The notes under the pieces are model-generated. The model was not told the DNA's origin and did not search any database. It saw only the letters and a program-made list of their open reading frames with translations. Below are positions 35,201 to 46,597 of a stretch of 64,000 nucleotides of DNA, one piece after another. Made by a program: the position numbers and the translations under genes. Position 1 is the stretch's first letter, and each line of letters begins with the position of its first letter. Source of the stretch: Isoetes taiwanensis (Eukaryota; Streptophyta; Lycopodiopsida; Isoetales; Isoetaceae); assembly GCA_021234155.1 (NCBI GenBank), contig JAJEKV010000004.1, positions 30,671,134 through 30,735,133 on the forward strand, read 5' to 3'.

Positions 35201-37110
35201 GCCCGTCACGAGCATTGAAATCTCCAAGCAAAACACACGTCCCTGGCGATTATAGCGGTCTATGTCATCATCTGAGTTCCCTATCACGGCATCACGGACA
35301 TCCGTGTATGCGCATCATGTACTGGTAGAACTTAGAGCTGCATGGGAATGTAGCGACTAGCAAGAAACAATGGGACATGACCGGGGCTCTAATACCATTA
35401 CCCACATGTAGCGGTTAAACACATCGGACTTACGAAGTGTGATCTTGCATGCTAAGGCATCCCTAAAGTAGCAAGCCACTCCCCCGTGCGCGTGCGCCAT
35501 GGCTCATTAGCAAGTGAGAAATCGATATATCCTCGATAATGCGGCAATCGATGCCCTTCATACTCCCCATGTCTCTGCGGGGAAGGCGATGTCCATGTCA
35601 TCAGCGATCCCATTCAAACCCTTTGCGCCCTTTTGCCGCGGGAAGCCCCTACAATTCGAGGGAAACAATACGAAGACACTTTCCCTATCTTGTTGCGGGT
35701 GTGGATCCATCGAGTGCACGGGGGCTGGCTGGCGTAGTTGGAATAACTTCGGGCAGCACGCTCCGCGAGGACCCGATGGATGTCTTTGCGATTGTGGAAG
35801 GCCTCAATCGCCCTCTCCACGGCACGCGGCGATGCCCCTGGACGCTCGCCCCTGCTGCCAGCATTTGTTAGGTAAGTCTTTGCCTCATGGCTGTCGGCGA
35901 GGAGGCACATATACCTTCATCTTGCCATTAACCAAACCGGCAGCCCCTCGGCTTGTCGAATGTCTCTTATCTTGACCAACTCTTGGCTTCTTTCCGGTTG
36001 TTGCGGTGGCGTGAGATCCACATCGGTATATGGGCGTGCCTTTCAAGCGGCCCAGTGCGTTGCAACAACAAAGATTTTGCCTCCCAATCCAAGGCGCAAA
36101 CTTAACTAGCGGGGGTCTCATGCTTTCGGTCCTCAGATCTGATTGGACTCTTGATAACCAAATCTTGTAATTGGAGCTTTGCAAGTACCGGGGTGGTAGC
36201 TTACACGGCAAATCCCCGCCTTGCTCCTCCGGCAATCCCGCACAATAAGGTTGGTTGGTGCGGATGTCTTGCTCCTCCACCGAAGTACCGCGATTCCACT
36301 GAGCCACCTCGGCCTCTACGGTATGGGGGTCTTTGGTGCCGGATGGCTGTGGTGCACTCGGACTCGTTGCACCTCCATTCGGAGGTCCTGCATCTCTTCT
36401 TTGTAAGTGGGCCATATGGTTCTCTATATGTGAGCATCTTCACACATCTCTGCGCAAATGCGCCTTTGCTTCATCAAGGAATTGGGGCACGCCCCTTGCA
36501 GCTTCCACATCCTTTTCCTTAGCATCTATCAGGCCAGCCATGCTTGTGACTTGTACAATCTGTGGAGCAACCCCTTCATGTCGGCCCGGTGCTTGGCCAT
36601 GTCTTCCATCCCTTCTTTGGTGGACCTTATCAAGCGGTGCCCCATCTCAAGTGACTAGGCTGCGTTGTTGCTTGTATCTCCCCTCTTATCGGTCATCAGC
36701 CTTTTGGGCTCCCCCTGCAATCATAATCCCCAAGCCAGAACTTCCCAAAGGAATTGGCTCCTTACGTTGGAGAAGCTGCTTCTTGAGCGCGACCTGCGGG
36801 CAGATGGTCCCGTGATGCCTCAAGCTTGCCCGCTTAGCACGGAGGGGTCGGCCTGTTCTGTACAACCCTGATTGCCCAAATGCTCTGATGGGGCGAGGTG
36901 CTCTTTTTCTTTCAGCGCATGCATCTTTGTCGAGGAGGTGGCCATAGAGGGCCGGGACTGTCAGGTGGATTCCGGCGGCTAAAACAGAGGAAACACCATA
37001 CAAATCATACACCGACGGAAAGCTCGTTCGATAAGCTTTCCAACGAGCCCAAGAACGCCTGAATCTGACACCGGAATCTCGAGTTATGAGCAAAAGAGCA
37101 GGGCTGAAAC
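32237..37110 (-). mobile_element. Near full-length degenerate L1-like LINE (minus strand)
   Basis: Read on the minus strand from about 37,110: a 5' region, then ORF1 pieces including 36,415-35,885 with PPLVKFAPWIGRQ and LKGTPIY and a basic end LVNGKMKVYVPPRRQP (L1-type RNA-binding ORF1). ORF2 follows: endonuclease motif LLGDFNAR at 35,202-35,233, RT motif KGCPLSPTL then FGLYID near 33,690-33,730, catalytic box DDVALLAHTAA at about 33,590, FKYPGIDFTTNMPWDE at 33,380-33,430, and a C-terminal segment RVRKAFLTYSLGVKDTASHR at 33,120-33,190. The 3' end GCGTCCACGGAGGCG plus TAAAATAAAC runs into a GAAG/TTCC tail (32,237-32,256). Both frames are broken many times. The 5' end stops only about 75 bp upstream of the TATA-like box of the DJ-1 gene. 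Confidence 0.85.
33590..33730 (-). other. LINE reverse-transcriptase catalytic region
   Basis: Sub-feature of the LINE. The GCPLSPT motif and the D-D of the YxDD box (here preceded by CI instead of YA) lie 45-50 codons apart in different frames. This shows the indel damage within the catalytic palm. Confidence 0.7.
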
Positions 37111-37182
37111 CCTAAGCGCCAGCGTGAGCGCCTACAGCATATCCCACAAAACCAATGCGTGGCATTTTCCTAGCTAGTCCAC

Positions 37183-37195
37183 AAATAAATATATG
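37183..37195 (+). promoter_or_regulatory. Putative TATA box of the DJ-1 gene
   Basis: AAATAAATATATG lies about 106-118 bp before the start codon at 37,301. The DNA between it and the LINE 5' end is only about 75 bp, so upstream elements have been replaced or displaced by the retroelement. Confidence 0.4.
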
Positions 37196-37300
37196 GCAAC
37201 TCTCGGGTCTGTCTTTCCTTTAAGAACATCCTCGCCACTTCTGTTGCTTCGACTTTGTAGCGGTCGCGCCTTCAACCCTACCGGAAAACAAATTCTCACC

Positions 37301-39690
37301 ATGGCATCTGCAATATCTGCACATTCTCAGAAAAAGGTCTGTTAATCCTGCTTGGATTCAAAAGTATTTGTTTTCTGATGTTCGATGTTTGATGCCAATG
37401 TTCAATTGGTTTTAATTTGTTAATATTAGGTGCTTGTGCCCATTGGAAGAGGAACTGAAGAAATGGAGGCAGTAATTATAGTCGACATTCTGAGACGTGC
37501 TGGAGCTGATGTAACTATGGCATCAGTGGAAACAGACTTGCAGATTGTTGCATCCAGAAATGTTAAGCTTGTAGCTGATGTGCCAATATCCGAGTGTCGA
37601 AGAGAGAATTTTGACCTTGTAGCTCTACCAGTGAGTATTTCTAGGATGACTTAGACTCCCAGCTTGTCAAAAGTATTCCACATCTTTCCATATGCTTTGA
37701 CTTGTCATTACTTTCTTATATTACTAAGAAAAAGTTGCCAGGGTGGTATGCCAGGTGCAGAGCGGCTACGTGACAATACGATATTGCAGACGATTGTGTC
37801 TGAGCATGCTGAACAGGGGCGGCCTTATGGTGCAATTTGTGCAGCACCAGCTGTTGTGCTTGAATCCTGGGGACTTTTGAAGGGTAAAATGTACACACAA
37901 AGTACCATTATTGCAATTATGTTGATTGATTTTTAATAAAATATATAAGTCTCGCTATTATACACATAGATCTTACTATTATATGCCTAGCTGTGGCTGA
38001 AGAGAATCATCAACTAGTGAGAGATTTGAACATTGTGAAAGGATATTAACATGTTAAGAGCCTTCTTTTCTTTTCATGGTAGAGGAGTTTAAGAATGCTA
38101 GTGAACCTAACACATGGCATTCTTTCTCTTCCACACTGCAGGCAATCATGCAGTGAAACCACTTCTGTAAAATATCACGGTAATAGATCACTGTCCTAGA
38201 CAGAAATAACATATATGCATACGTCCCTAAGTAGAAGGTTGTAGTTTCATTACATCATTTCTACAGCGAAAAAAAACTTGCTCTAGTGCATATTCCTGGT
38301 TTTGTTTGTTTGATTGCGTTATAAACAGTGTGCTCTACTAATCATTTTGAGTATGATAGGTTTTACTCTTTCTATTATTTTGATAACGTGAGTAAAGTTT
38401 ATAACTTCTGCTGTAGGCAACATGCCACCATTGTTCATGGATAAGTTGTCAAAACCATCACCTGCGCTATACAGGATTGTAAAAAGATGGTCTGGCCATA
38501 ACCAGTCGAGGGGCCAGAATACGGCTATGGAGTTTGCACTTGCTCTGGTTGAAGAGATTTATGATAAGGAAATGGCTGAGCAGATATTTAAGGCCTTGGT
38601 AAGTGCTTATCTGCATTTTATAAATTTTATTTTATATGGACAGCTAAAGAACCAAATGCATTACTATATTTCACATTGAGACCCAATTTGGTGCAGGTGT
38701 TAAAAGAAGAGGGCTTTAAGGGACAAACTGTACAAGAGTTTAACCCTTGTGCATGGTCAGAAATTACAGCTCATAAACCACCCCTTGTAAGCATCAAAGT
38801 TGTCGTTGAGCTCATTTTGGGATGCCAAGTCATGGATTAAATAAACCAAGTCAATGTGGACACATTTGCTATTTTACTTTTGGAAATTCTTACAGCAAGT
38901 ATAGAAATGGTGCTGCTAGTTTTTAACTGGATATTGTTATTATGCTGTGTGCTAAATTAAGACCTTCACAGGTTTTGGTTCCTATTGCTAATGGAACAGA
39001 GGAAATGGAGGCTGTGATAATTATTGATGTACTAAGGAGGGCTGGTGCCACTGTTGTGGTTGCCTCAGTTGAGGAGAGTTTACAAATAGTTGCATCTCGG
39101 AAGGTTAAACTGGTAGCAGACCAGCTTATACAGGATGTGGCTGGAACTACCTTTGACCTTGTCCTTCTACCTGTACGCATCCTCCGTATTAAATAGGAAT
39201 CAATATTTCACAGCTTGGGCTCATTAATGTTCATTTGATATATCGCATGGTGCTTGTGGAACAGGGCGGCATGCCTGGAGCTGAACGACTGAGAGACTCT
39301 GAGGCATTGACTAAAATTCTTAGAGATCAGGATGAAACAAATTCGTCTTCTGGGGCCATTTGTGCCTCCCCTGTTGTTGTGTTACAGGAGAAAAACCTAT
39401 TGAAGGTAATTCTTAAAACTCTTTCTACTTTCAAGCACTTATTTTCTTTTCAAAATTGACATTTTGGTGATATGCATTTTGGTCAGGGCAAAAAAGCAAC
39501 TGCCTATCCTACCTTCTCAACTAAACTATTTGATCAAAGTGCAATAGCATCTCGAGTTATGTCGATGGATTAGTTGTTACAAGTCGCGGGCCTGGCACAT
39601 CTATGGAGTTTGCTTTGTCAATAGTAGAAATTGTTTGGAAAGGAAAAGGCTGCCAGTATTGCAGAACCAATGGTCTTTCCTTATCCATGA
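37301..39690 (+). CDS. DJ1: Double-domain DJ-1/PfpI family protein (plant DJ1A/B type)
   Basis: Eight exons: 37,301-37,336, 37,430-37,630, 37,742-37,883, 38,417-38,598, 38,697-38,786, 38,972-39,172, 39,265-39,405 and 39,487-39,690. Each half uses the same exon pattern (201, 141 and about 190 nt), showing internal gene duplication. Domain 1 (about residues 13-187) has GTEEMEAV, with the conserved glutamate, and the nucleophile elbow [11 protein letters not shown]. The linker is [16 protein letters not shown]. Domain 2 (about 218-398) repeats GTEEMEAV and has [10 protein letters not shown]. Length (about 398) matches Arabidopsis DJ1A. The family includes glyoxalase/deglycase-like and redox-protective enzymes. 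No long transit peptide precedes the fold, so cytosol is likely. As written, exon 8 is broken: a missing T near 39,557 brings TAG at 39,571-39,573, and an extra A near 39,627 restores the frame. In exon 4 the conserved DGLAITSRG reads out of frame although the exon stays open. Confidence 0.85.
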
Positions 39691-42470
39691 ATGTCATCAA
39701 TGGAGACCAGTCTTTTCTAGTTATACATGATGGTAGCATGAAATTCTCATGTTTTGGCTTTGCTTGACTGCAATACATGTGTTTCATAATATGGCCACAA
39801 AATTTGAATGGAAATTTAATTGAAGATAAACGAGCCAGCTCCATGTGGGGAGAAGGCCTCTTGTCAGTTTGCACATAAAATCAGACGATGTATCAACAAT
39901 ACGGATATATCCCATCTTTCTGCTGAAATTTAAATCATAGCTTAAGAGGGTTGAGATGTATGGGACGATTTTGCTGGGAATAAAGTGAAGTGTATTAGGA
40001 ATTAGTTTTAAGGAAGGGCAAATTACTAAAATGCTGGACTTTTGCTAAAATTACCAAAATGCCTTACAGTAACCTTAGGGCTCGAAGGTTTTAGGAACAC
40101 TGAAATTGCCAATGATTACGGTTTTGGTGTGGTGTCAAAAGCGGTGAAAAAAAACTTAAAACTTGAGCCTTGTTTTTGAGGTTTGATTAGAGAATTCTTT
40201 TAGGGTGTATAGAAAACAAATTAGAACTTGAGCTTTGTTGATCCAAAGAAAGCTTTTAGGTTCTTGTGTGTTTGTGAGCTTTTAGGTCAACACCCAAAGT
40301 TGAAGCGTGGCGGGTAAAGGAAGAAGGAAGGAAGGTATTTTTATAGATCCCACGAGGAGACCAATGATTGTATAAGATGAGTTTAGAGCTTCTTGAAGGA
40401 ATATCGAGGCATGTAAAAAGGTACATACCTAGAATTTTTTTTGATCCGCCATTTTTTCTTTAAAGGAACTTTAATTACTAAGCATGAGAAAAAGTACAAA
40501 ATTTGTCAATGCAAACTTACCTTTGACAATAAATAGGAAATTAATCTTCTCCAAGGCCCGATGAAAACCAAATAAGGATTGAGAAATTGTGAAAAATGTA
40601 TCGTGTTACATAAGATTGTGAATGGTTATGGAGGTGTATTGGTAGATATTATTGAGATTGTGAATGGTTATGGAGGTGTATTGGTAGATATTATTGTATG
40701 ATCTTGATGGTGGATATTTTGGTTTGACCTAAAGAGATCGTTTATGAAAGTTGATTTTAGTTGTTAGAAAAACATCACATGGAGATGCTTAAAAAAGATA
40801 GCGTGCATATGCTCGCTATGTAAAGATTTTATTTTGATGGCGTGGTATATTCTATTTTAGGTATTTTTGATTTAGATTAAAGTGTAATAATAGAGATGAT
40901 GGCGATAGGGTTACGTGTTGATTGTGATGTTGGGTCTTTGCAAGATGATCCATTGGCCTTTTGCGAGAGACAAAGCCAATCAAAGGGAGCATTAGTGATG
41001 CTTAACCGGATAGTTCTTGCTATATTTGTGTTTCTCTCTCTCGAGAAATTCCATCGTTTTGAGCAATCTTCAGGTTTTTCCTTTCCTTTCTAATTTGATT
41101 TTCACTTAGATTCTAACTTTGTCTCGATCTTTCATGATTTGAAGATGGATTGTAGGTGAACAAAATTTTGCAAACCATGTTGAGCCTAAGTTTTTGTTTT
41201 TTTTTTTATTTATTTTTGTTGGGTTCGGAGATGGCGGAATAATCTTTGGATTTAGGGGCGTTTGTAAGCCTTTTCTTGTGAGATGGAAGGGCTTGAAGGA
41301 TGTTTACTTGGGGAATATATCTGATTAGGATTTTCTTCGCTTTAAGTATAGCTTCTGAGGTTTCAAAGCTGGGCATCGTTTTATATTATTATATTGAATT
41401 AATTTACTTGCATGGTTATCGTGGCGGTTGATCTGAGAGATCAAGCGAATGACATTGAACATATGGATTTCATAATTTCAAATGGAAAAAGTTGATCACA
41501 GTAGCGGGAGTTATGGAGTAGAATACACGCATGTCGATGGGGGCTTCACCATTCATCATACTTTGTATATCTTTGTTGTTATATGTACTATCATTATGAA
41601 GTGTGCTTTCAAGCTTTATGGTGTTGCCCTCGTGGCGTGAGGGGTTCAAAATCCTCTTAGAAGCGTTACGTGAAAGCAAAATTTGTCATTCAATGCTAAC
41701 AAGATGATAATTAGTTTGACCTCCACATTGTTCTTTGCAATGGTTAGAGAATCATATCTTTGAGGTGGAAAATGGAGTTTGACCCCATCGCAGTTCTGGG
41801 ATGGTATGAAGCAAAAGGGAATTTATATAGGAATTTTACGTAAATCAATGGACACAATTTCTTGATAAGGGAAAAAAGATGAGCTTCGTGGCCTTTTAAT
41901 GTGATGTGTGTTAAAGTATTTAAATATAGACACATTATTGCCTATCTATCCATCCTATAAATTTTAACATGTGCTCCATCTGCATATGTGCATTACATGC
42001 AGACCATTATCTATGTTAATAACAAGGCATTGAGTTATTTGTTTGCACAAAAAAGATGATGTGAACCTACCATTAATCTATAGTAATAACAAGCCATTGA
42101 GTTACTAGTTTGCAAGCAACAACTATATGTACTAAATGTACTGACAAGACTTAGTAAGCCGAATGTCACTTGCAAAATTTTGAACGTCAACAAGTAACAA
42201 CAAAGGATTAAAATTGATGTGTATAGAAAAACTCGTTGCATAAAAAAGCTCTAGATTAATCTGCGTCATACTACCTCAAGTTGCATCTTGCATCATAAGG
42301 CATGGTGTCTTGAGATGGGAACCAAATATAATCTTTAACCATGTCACCAATGCCAAGGTCGGAAGGGCCGAATTAGAAGAAACCATAGGATGTCGGACCA
42401 ATTATGGATATATGTTTGCGACCCACGGGCAATTGATTTTTGCAAATGCATTTATCCCATGTATTACAAA
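39691..42470. other. Gene-free stretch
   Basis: A GAAG repeat at 40,322-40,335 followed by TATTTTTATAGATCCCACGA resembles a weak minus-strand LINE 3' end. A 42-bp duplication at 40,614 is listed separately. No exons were recognised. Confidence 0.5.
40614..40697. repeat. Perfect 42-bp tandem duplication
   Basis: Units 40,614-40,655 and 40,656-40,697 both begin GATTGTGAATGGTTATGG and end in GATATTATTG followed by A or T. Near-identity indicates recent origin, or an assembly slip. Confidence 0.85.
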
Positions 42471-42542
42471 TTTCGACATGTGAAAATTATAGCTATCCCT
42501 AAAGGCTTTCGACATGTGAAAATTATAGCTATCCCTAAAGGC
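42471..42542. repeat. Perfect 36-bp tandem duplication inside a coding-like frame
   Basis: Units 42,471-42,506 and 42,507-42,542 are identical (TTTCGACATGTG to CCTAAAGGC). They fall in the plus-strand open frame 42,390-42,635, where they give FRHVKIIAIPKG twice. On the minus strand, the adjoining 42,696-42,881 frame (KLCDFHKPAILNADCVKRVY) also looks protein-like. Neither is assigned to a family. Confidence 0.85.
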
Positions 42543-42899
42543 TTTGTATTGAAGGCGGAACATTGCAAAGCACTAAAGGAGAATAGCGAGGTATCTAAGC
42601 TCAAGCTTGATAGCTGTCAGCGAGAATGTCCTTGAATCTTGCTACCATAGAACCCTATGTCGGGCCGGAGGAATGTGTTGTCCAAGAATTGCCAACTAGA
42701 TCCAAGCTTTCCTACGGAGAATGTCATCAAAGTCGTCTACTTGCCCATACACGCGTTTTACGCAATCTGCATTAAGTATGGCTGGTTTGTGGAAATCACA
42801 AAGCTTCTTGTGTTCGACATCGATGCCATACGCTCTACTCTTTAGGCCGGGATTTCTTTGCATTACAAAGAGGATAGCCATTTATCGTCACTTTAATAT

Positions 42900-43950
42900 C
42901 ACTTAAAGCCTCAAAATCACTAAGTGATATAAATAGTGACATCTATAGCATCATTAACATCGTCATAAATATAGTTAAAATTATATTAATTGATGGCTAT
43001 ATATGTGTTATTAATAGCATCATGAATATCATCACATCTTGAATCGATTTTGCCATCAATTATTAATCTAATGGTGTTAATGACAATACAAAGGGGTGTT
43101 ATTGCTTATGCACTGTTATAGTACCCATAGTTCCATTTGTAGTATTACATATCGACAATATTATATCGGTGATAATAAATGGCGATGGGTGTTGCTAATA
43201 GCATCATGGATAATATCACAACTTATAGCACTCTTACTATCAATACATTTGTAATTGTGGTAATGATAATTCAAGAATGGGGCTCACATGGCGAAAAAAA
43301 CCTCGGAACATATAGGCTTCTCACTTTCGACATATTTTTTACAATGGTGGATAGTGCTAACTACCCACAAAGAAAAAATAAAGGAATGTCAATTATATAA
43401 CTTACACCCAGAAAATACAATACTAATAGATGTTTGGTTTGTGTACTGCTGAAAGCTTATCCGAGATTAAAAAACCCGCCCTTTTGAGTTTTCAAGGAAA
43501 AACCTAGTGATAAGCCTTGGCAAGGGACTTGGACAAATGTAAGGCGAGAAATCGCTTCCAAAAACCCACGAATGGAGAAATCAAAGCTGCTACCAACCTG
43601 TACCTGCACATCATCAACACTAGAAAAATTGTGAAAAAACAAACCTCCCAAAATGGAGGAGTTGATCATGCATGCCACGTGACCAAAAAAAAAATCTCTT
43701 CAAATAGAGGGGCTGATCACGCGCACTAGGCGACAAATACATTGAACAATTAAGGGGGGAGGATGGGTTTCAAAGAATAAAGAATAAGGTAGTGCTTAGG
43801 GCCAGTTCACATGGAACCATTGCCGGAGAGGGGGCCTGTTTTGCCCAGCGCAAATTGGCGATGGTGGGCGTAAAATGGTGAGCCCTTTTACGTGACGGTG
43901 AGGGTCACGAAGGTGCATGTGAGCCCGACCTTAGAAGCGAGGCACCGATG
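42900..43950. other. Gene-free stretch with scattered short repeats
   Basis: Around 42,900-43,260 the words ATAGCATCAT and ATATCATCAC recur irregularly. At 43,640-43,730 the phrase GGAGTTGATCATGCATG is echoed by GGGGCTGATCACGCGCA. No gene was recognised. Confidence 0.45.
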
Positions 43951-43957
43951 AGACATT

Positions 43958-44455
43958 GATGAAGAACCTGCGCCCTAAAATAGCGATCTCCCAACCCGGA
44001 AAGCATGCAATATATGCATATGAGACATGCATGTTTGCCCCTCTAGAATCTCAATCCAGATGGCTCGAATTGATTGGATTCTAGAATGGGGCTTTCCTGC
44101 AACGACAAAAACCTCGAGTAGAGAGAACTTCCTTATCAAAGCGGGATCGAGGGGGCGAAGGTCAAAGTATTATGGCCAAAGAAGAGGCAAGGTTGGGCAG
44201 AATATGCCCGACATGGAAAAGAAACACCAAATTGGTCAATCCAAGCGGGGAGAAGCCTCTCCCTGCATGGTTCAAAGAATAGATAATAAAGATGCAGGTT
44301 GAGAGGGATGAGGAAGTCTTAGATGAGATGATGATGAAAAACCTCGCCCAAAATAGCGATCTCCCAACCATAGAAAGCATGCAATGCATGCGTGCAAGAC
44401 ATGCGTGCTCGCCCCCTCTGGAATCTCGATTCGATGGCTCAGATCGGTGGGATAC
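43958..44455. repeat. Pair of direct repeats of about 120 bp, 370 bp apart
   Basis: Copies at about 43,958-44,082 and 44,331-44,455 share AAAATAGCGATCTCCCAACC, AAAGCATGCAAT, AGACATGC and GGAATCTCGATTC-like words. The spacer between them has no recognised gene. They could be eroded terminal repeats of a small insertion or a simple segmental duplication. Confidence 0.6.
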
Positions 44456-45213
44456 AAGTGTTAATGCTTATGACATTTCTAATATGATTCCTAATGCCAC
44501 TCCCTTCTTTAGTTATTGTTAGAGCATATATTTCCATCATCATGTATATGACAATATTGAAGTCAGCAATACTGTCAATATCACTATATTACTATTAGCA
44601 GACATTAGGAAAAAAATGTTTACTAAGTAATATCTGGAATTGATATATGTATTTCCATCTAGTACTTGCATTAGTAGATGCATCAATATGTTTGAATCAT
44701 AGCATAGATGTCTATAGCAATCTTGGCTTCAATGCCCCATAGGTTGGCCCAAAATGCAAGGGCATTATATACTTGTTAAAAAATCTAGGAAAGTTGATCC
44801 ACGTAACTCAATGACTAGTTTTAAAAAACTCTATGATGCATAGATTTCATAAGATGCATAGGCACTAGATGCGTATTCATATTCTAGTATACTAGCACGT
44901 GGTGGCTTAGGTGACATACTAGTTATATACTTCTAGAAGTTAGCTCAATATTGCTAAGCATATACAATGAAACACATACCAAAATTTCATGTATAAGTCA
45001 CTTTAAATCATATGGAGGCATGTTTGCCACTTGTCCCATTAGCCAAAAGTGTATGCCTGCATCCGTTTACATATATATAACCACCAACATACTTCAAATC
45101 TCTCTCTTTGAGGTTTCTACTATGGCAGTTTCAAAAGAAAATCGAAGGACCTGCCCATTTAGAGCTGCTATTTGGGCTTGTACTTACCAAGGTTTATATT
45201 TGCAAGATGTTAA
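44456..45213. other. Gene-free stretch
   Basis: Nothing recognised. Confidence 0.5.
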
Positions 45214-46332
45214 AAATAGAATAGAATAGAATAGAATTGGTTTTATTATATTTTGAGTGGTTGATAGCGAGGCGATGTTATCAATCTTGAATGACAAACT
45301 TTATTGAAACTCAAGCCAAAAGCGGATATCACGAATGCACAAAGGGAATAAAATCTCATAGGATAATCATGATCCCAGTAGAACCACCAGCCTATGCATA
45401 AGGCAGCACACTCAAATGGAACTCAAATATCATTTGTCACTTAGCGGGGAGAAGCGAGCAATGGTAGGCTTTAGCAATTCTAGCTTGTCGTCCTCGAAGA
45501 CAAGCTGCGGGGAGGAATATCAAACCACAGAAAGACACACAATCTCACGCACTTCGGATGGACCACAACAACCATCGATGCTAAATGAAATGCTTGGCTC
45601 ACGGAACTTATTCAAGTATGAAACCGGGAACACTTAGCGACTTATCAATGTCACATAAAAAGCGACCAAGACCAAGCGGTGGAGATGATCACATAAAAAA
45701 AAAACAATGCGCCAATAGTCACCGATCCCTTTTGCGCACGATTAGGCGAAGGTATCGACACTTGAGGATCAAATCGTGGGCCGAGCACATTCACCGCGAG
45801 GGCATGCGTGAAGAATCTACCACCAAAACCACGACCACCTTAGGATGAAGTAGTTTATCCCAAGCCCAAGTCCCACATCGTCTCCAACTAGGATGTGGAA
45901 GCTAAAGGACCACTTAGTGGATGGCGGAAGGATATCACCATTGACAAGCGACCTATACATAGAGTTCACAAGCCTATGCTCATGAACACACTCTGGTGGG
46001 AAATCCACATCACGACCTTCAGCCCACTTGGAACAACCAATGGCAGTACTAGCAACCTTTTGCCAAATAGGCTGTCCCATCCGGGACAATAAAATTTTGT
46101 TTGAAAGATTTTGGCTGGAATCGCGAACCATGCATGCCCCTGTCAAGATTCACCGCTAACCTCCAACAGCCGTCGAGGTTAATGGATGAGCCCGGGGCAC
46201 AAAGTGGAGGATTATTTTCCCGCGGTATCCGCAACAAGGAGCACTCAACTAATGACATGCAACAAGATCGATCTGAAATAAGGTGCATCTTCTCCCAAGA
46301 CTCCGACCTTTTTTTGTGCGATGCCACGACAA
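45214..46332 (-). mobile_element. Possible minus-strand retroelement fragment with AATAG tail
   Basis: An AATAG repeat (45,214-45,237) borders a GC-richer coding-like block with serial broken frames on both strands (for example minus 45,817-46,146 and 46,049-46,381). The arrangement resembles the microsatellite-tailed LINE ends elsewhere in the window, but no RT or endonuclease motif was seen. The identity is inferred from position only. Confidence 0.3.
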
Positions 46333-46597
46333 GCGTTAAGTATCTACGCTGCGGGAATGCGTTCGCAAGAATGAAACTCAAAGAAACCGGCGGGGCCCCA
46401 CAATGCTAGCCGGTGGAGCATGTGGTTTAGGTTTAATTCGATGCAATGCGAAGAACCTTACAGGGCTTGACATGCCTCTTGAGGAGGAGTGCCTTCGGGA
46501 ACGCGGACACAAGTGGTGCATGGCTGTCGTCAGTTCGTGCCGTAAGGTGTTGGGTTAAGTCCTGCAACGAGCGCAACACAACCCTCGTGTTTAGTTT
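46333..46597 (+). pseudogene. rrn16: Nuclear plastid DNA fragment: partial 16S rRNA
   Basis: The stretch contains GCGTTAAGTAT, GTTCGCAAGAATGAAACTCA, GCGGTGGAGCATGTGGTTTA, TTCGATGCAATGCGAAGAAC, GGGCTTGACATGCC, GTGCCTTCGGGAACGCGGAC, GGTGCATGGCTGTCGTCAG, GTGCCGTAAGGTGTTGGGTT and GCAACGAGCGCAACACAACC. This is plastid 16S rRNA (roughly E. coli positions 860-1,110), with the wording typical of chloroplasts (GTGCCGTAAGGTGTTGGG). Small gaps and substitutions, such as a shortened hairpin after GACATGCC and an inserted GGTTTA, show decay. It is therefore a nuclear integrant (NUPT) rather than a functional gene. The flanks are not plastid sequence. Confidence 0.92.

Noticed and set aside
38417-38598. 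DJ-1 exon 4 as a divergent but intact protein segment
   Set aside because: The open reading skips the family motif DGLAITSRG, which is present in another frame of the same DNA. Shifted bases explain it better than divergence.
45817-46381. Minus-strand frames beside the plastid fragment, considered as further plastid sequence
   Set aside because: No plastid gene wording was found; plastid similarity starts only at about 46,333.
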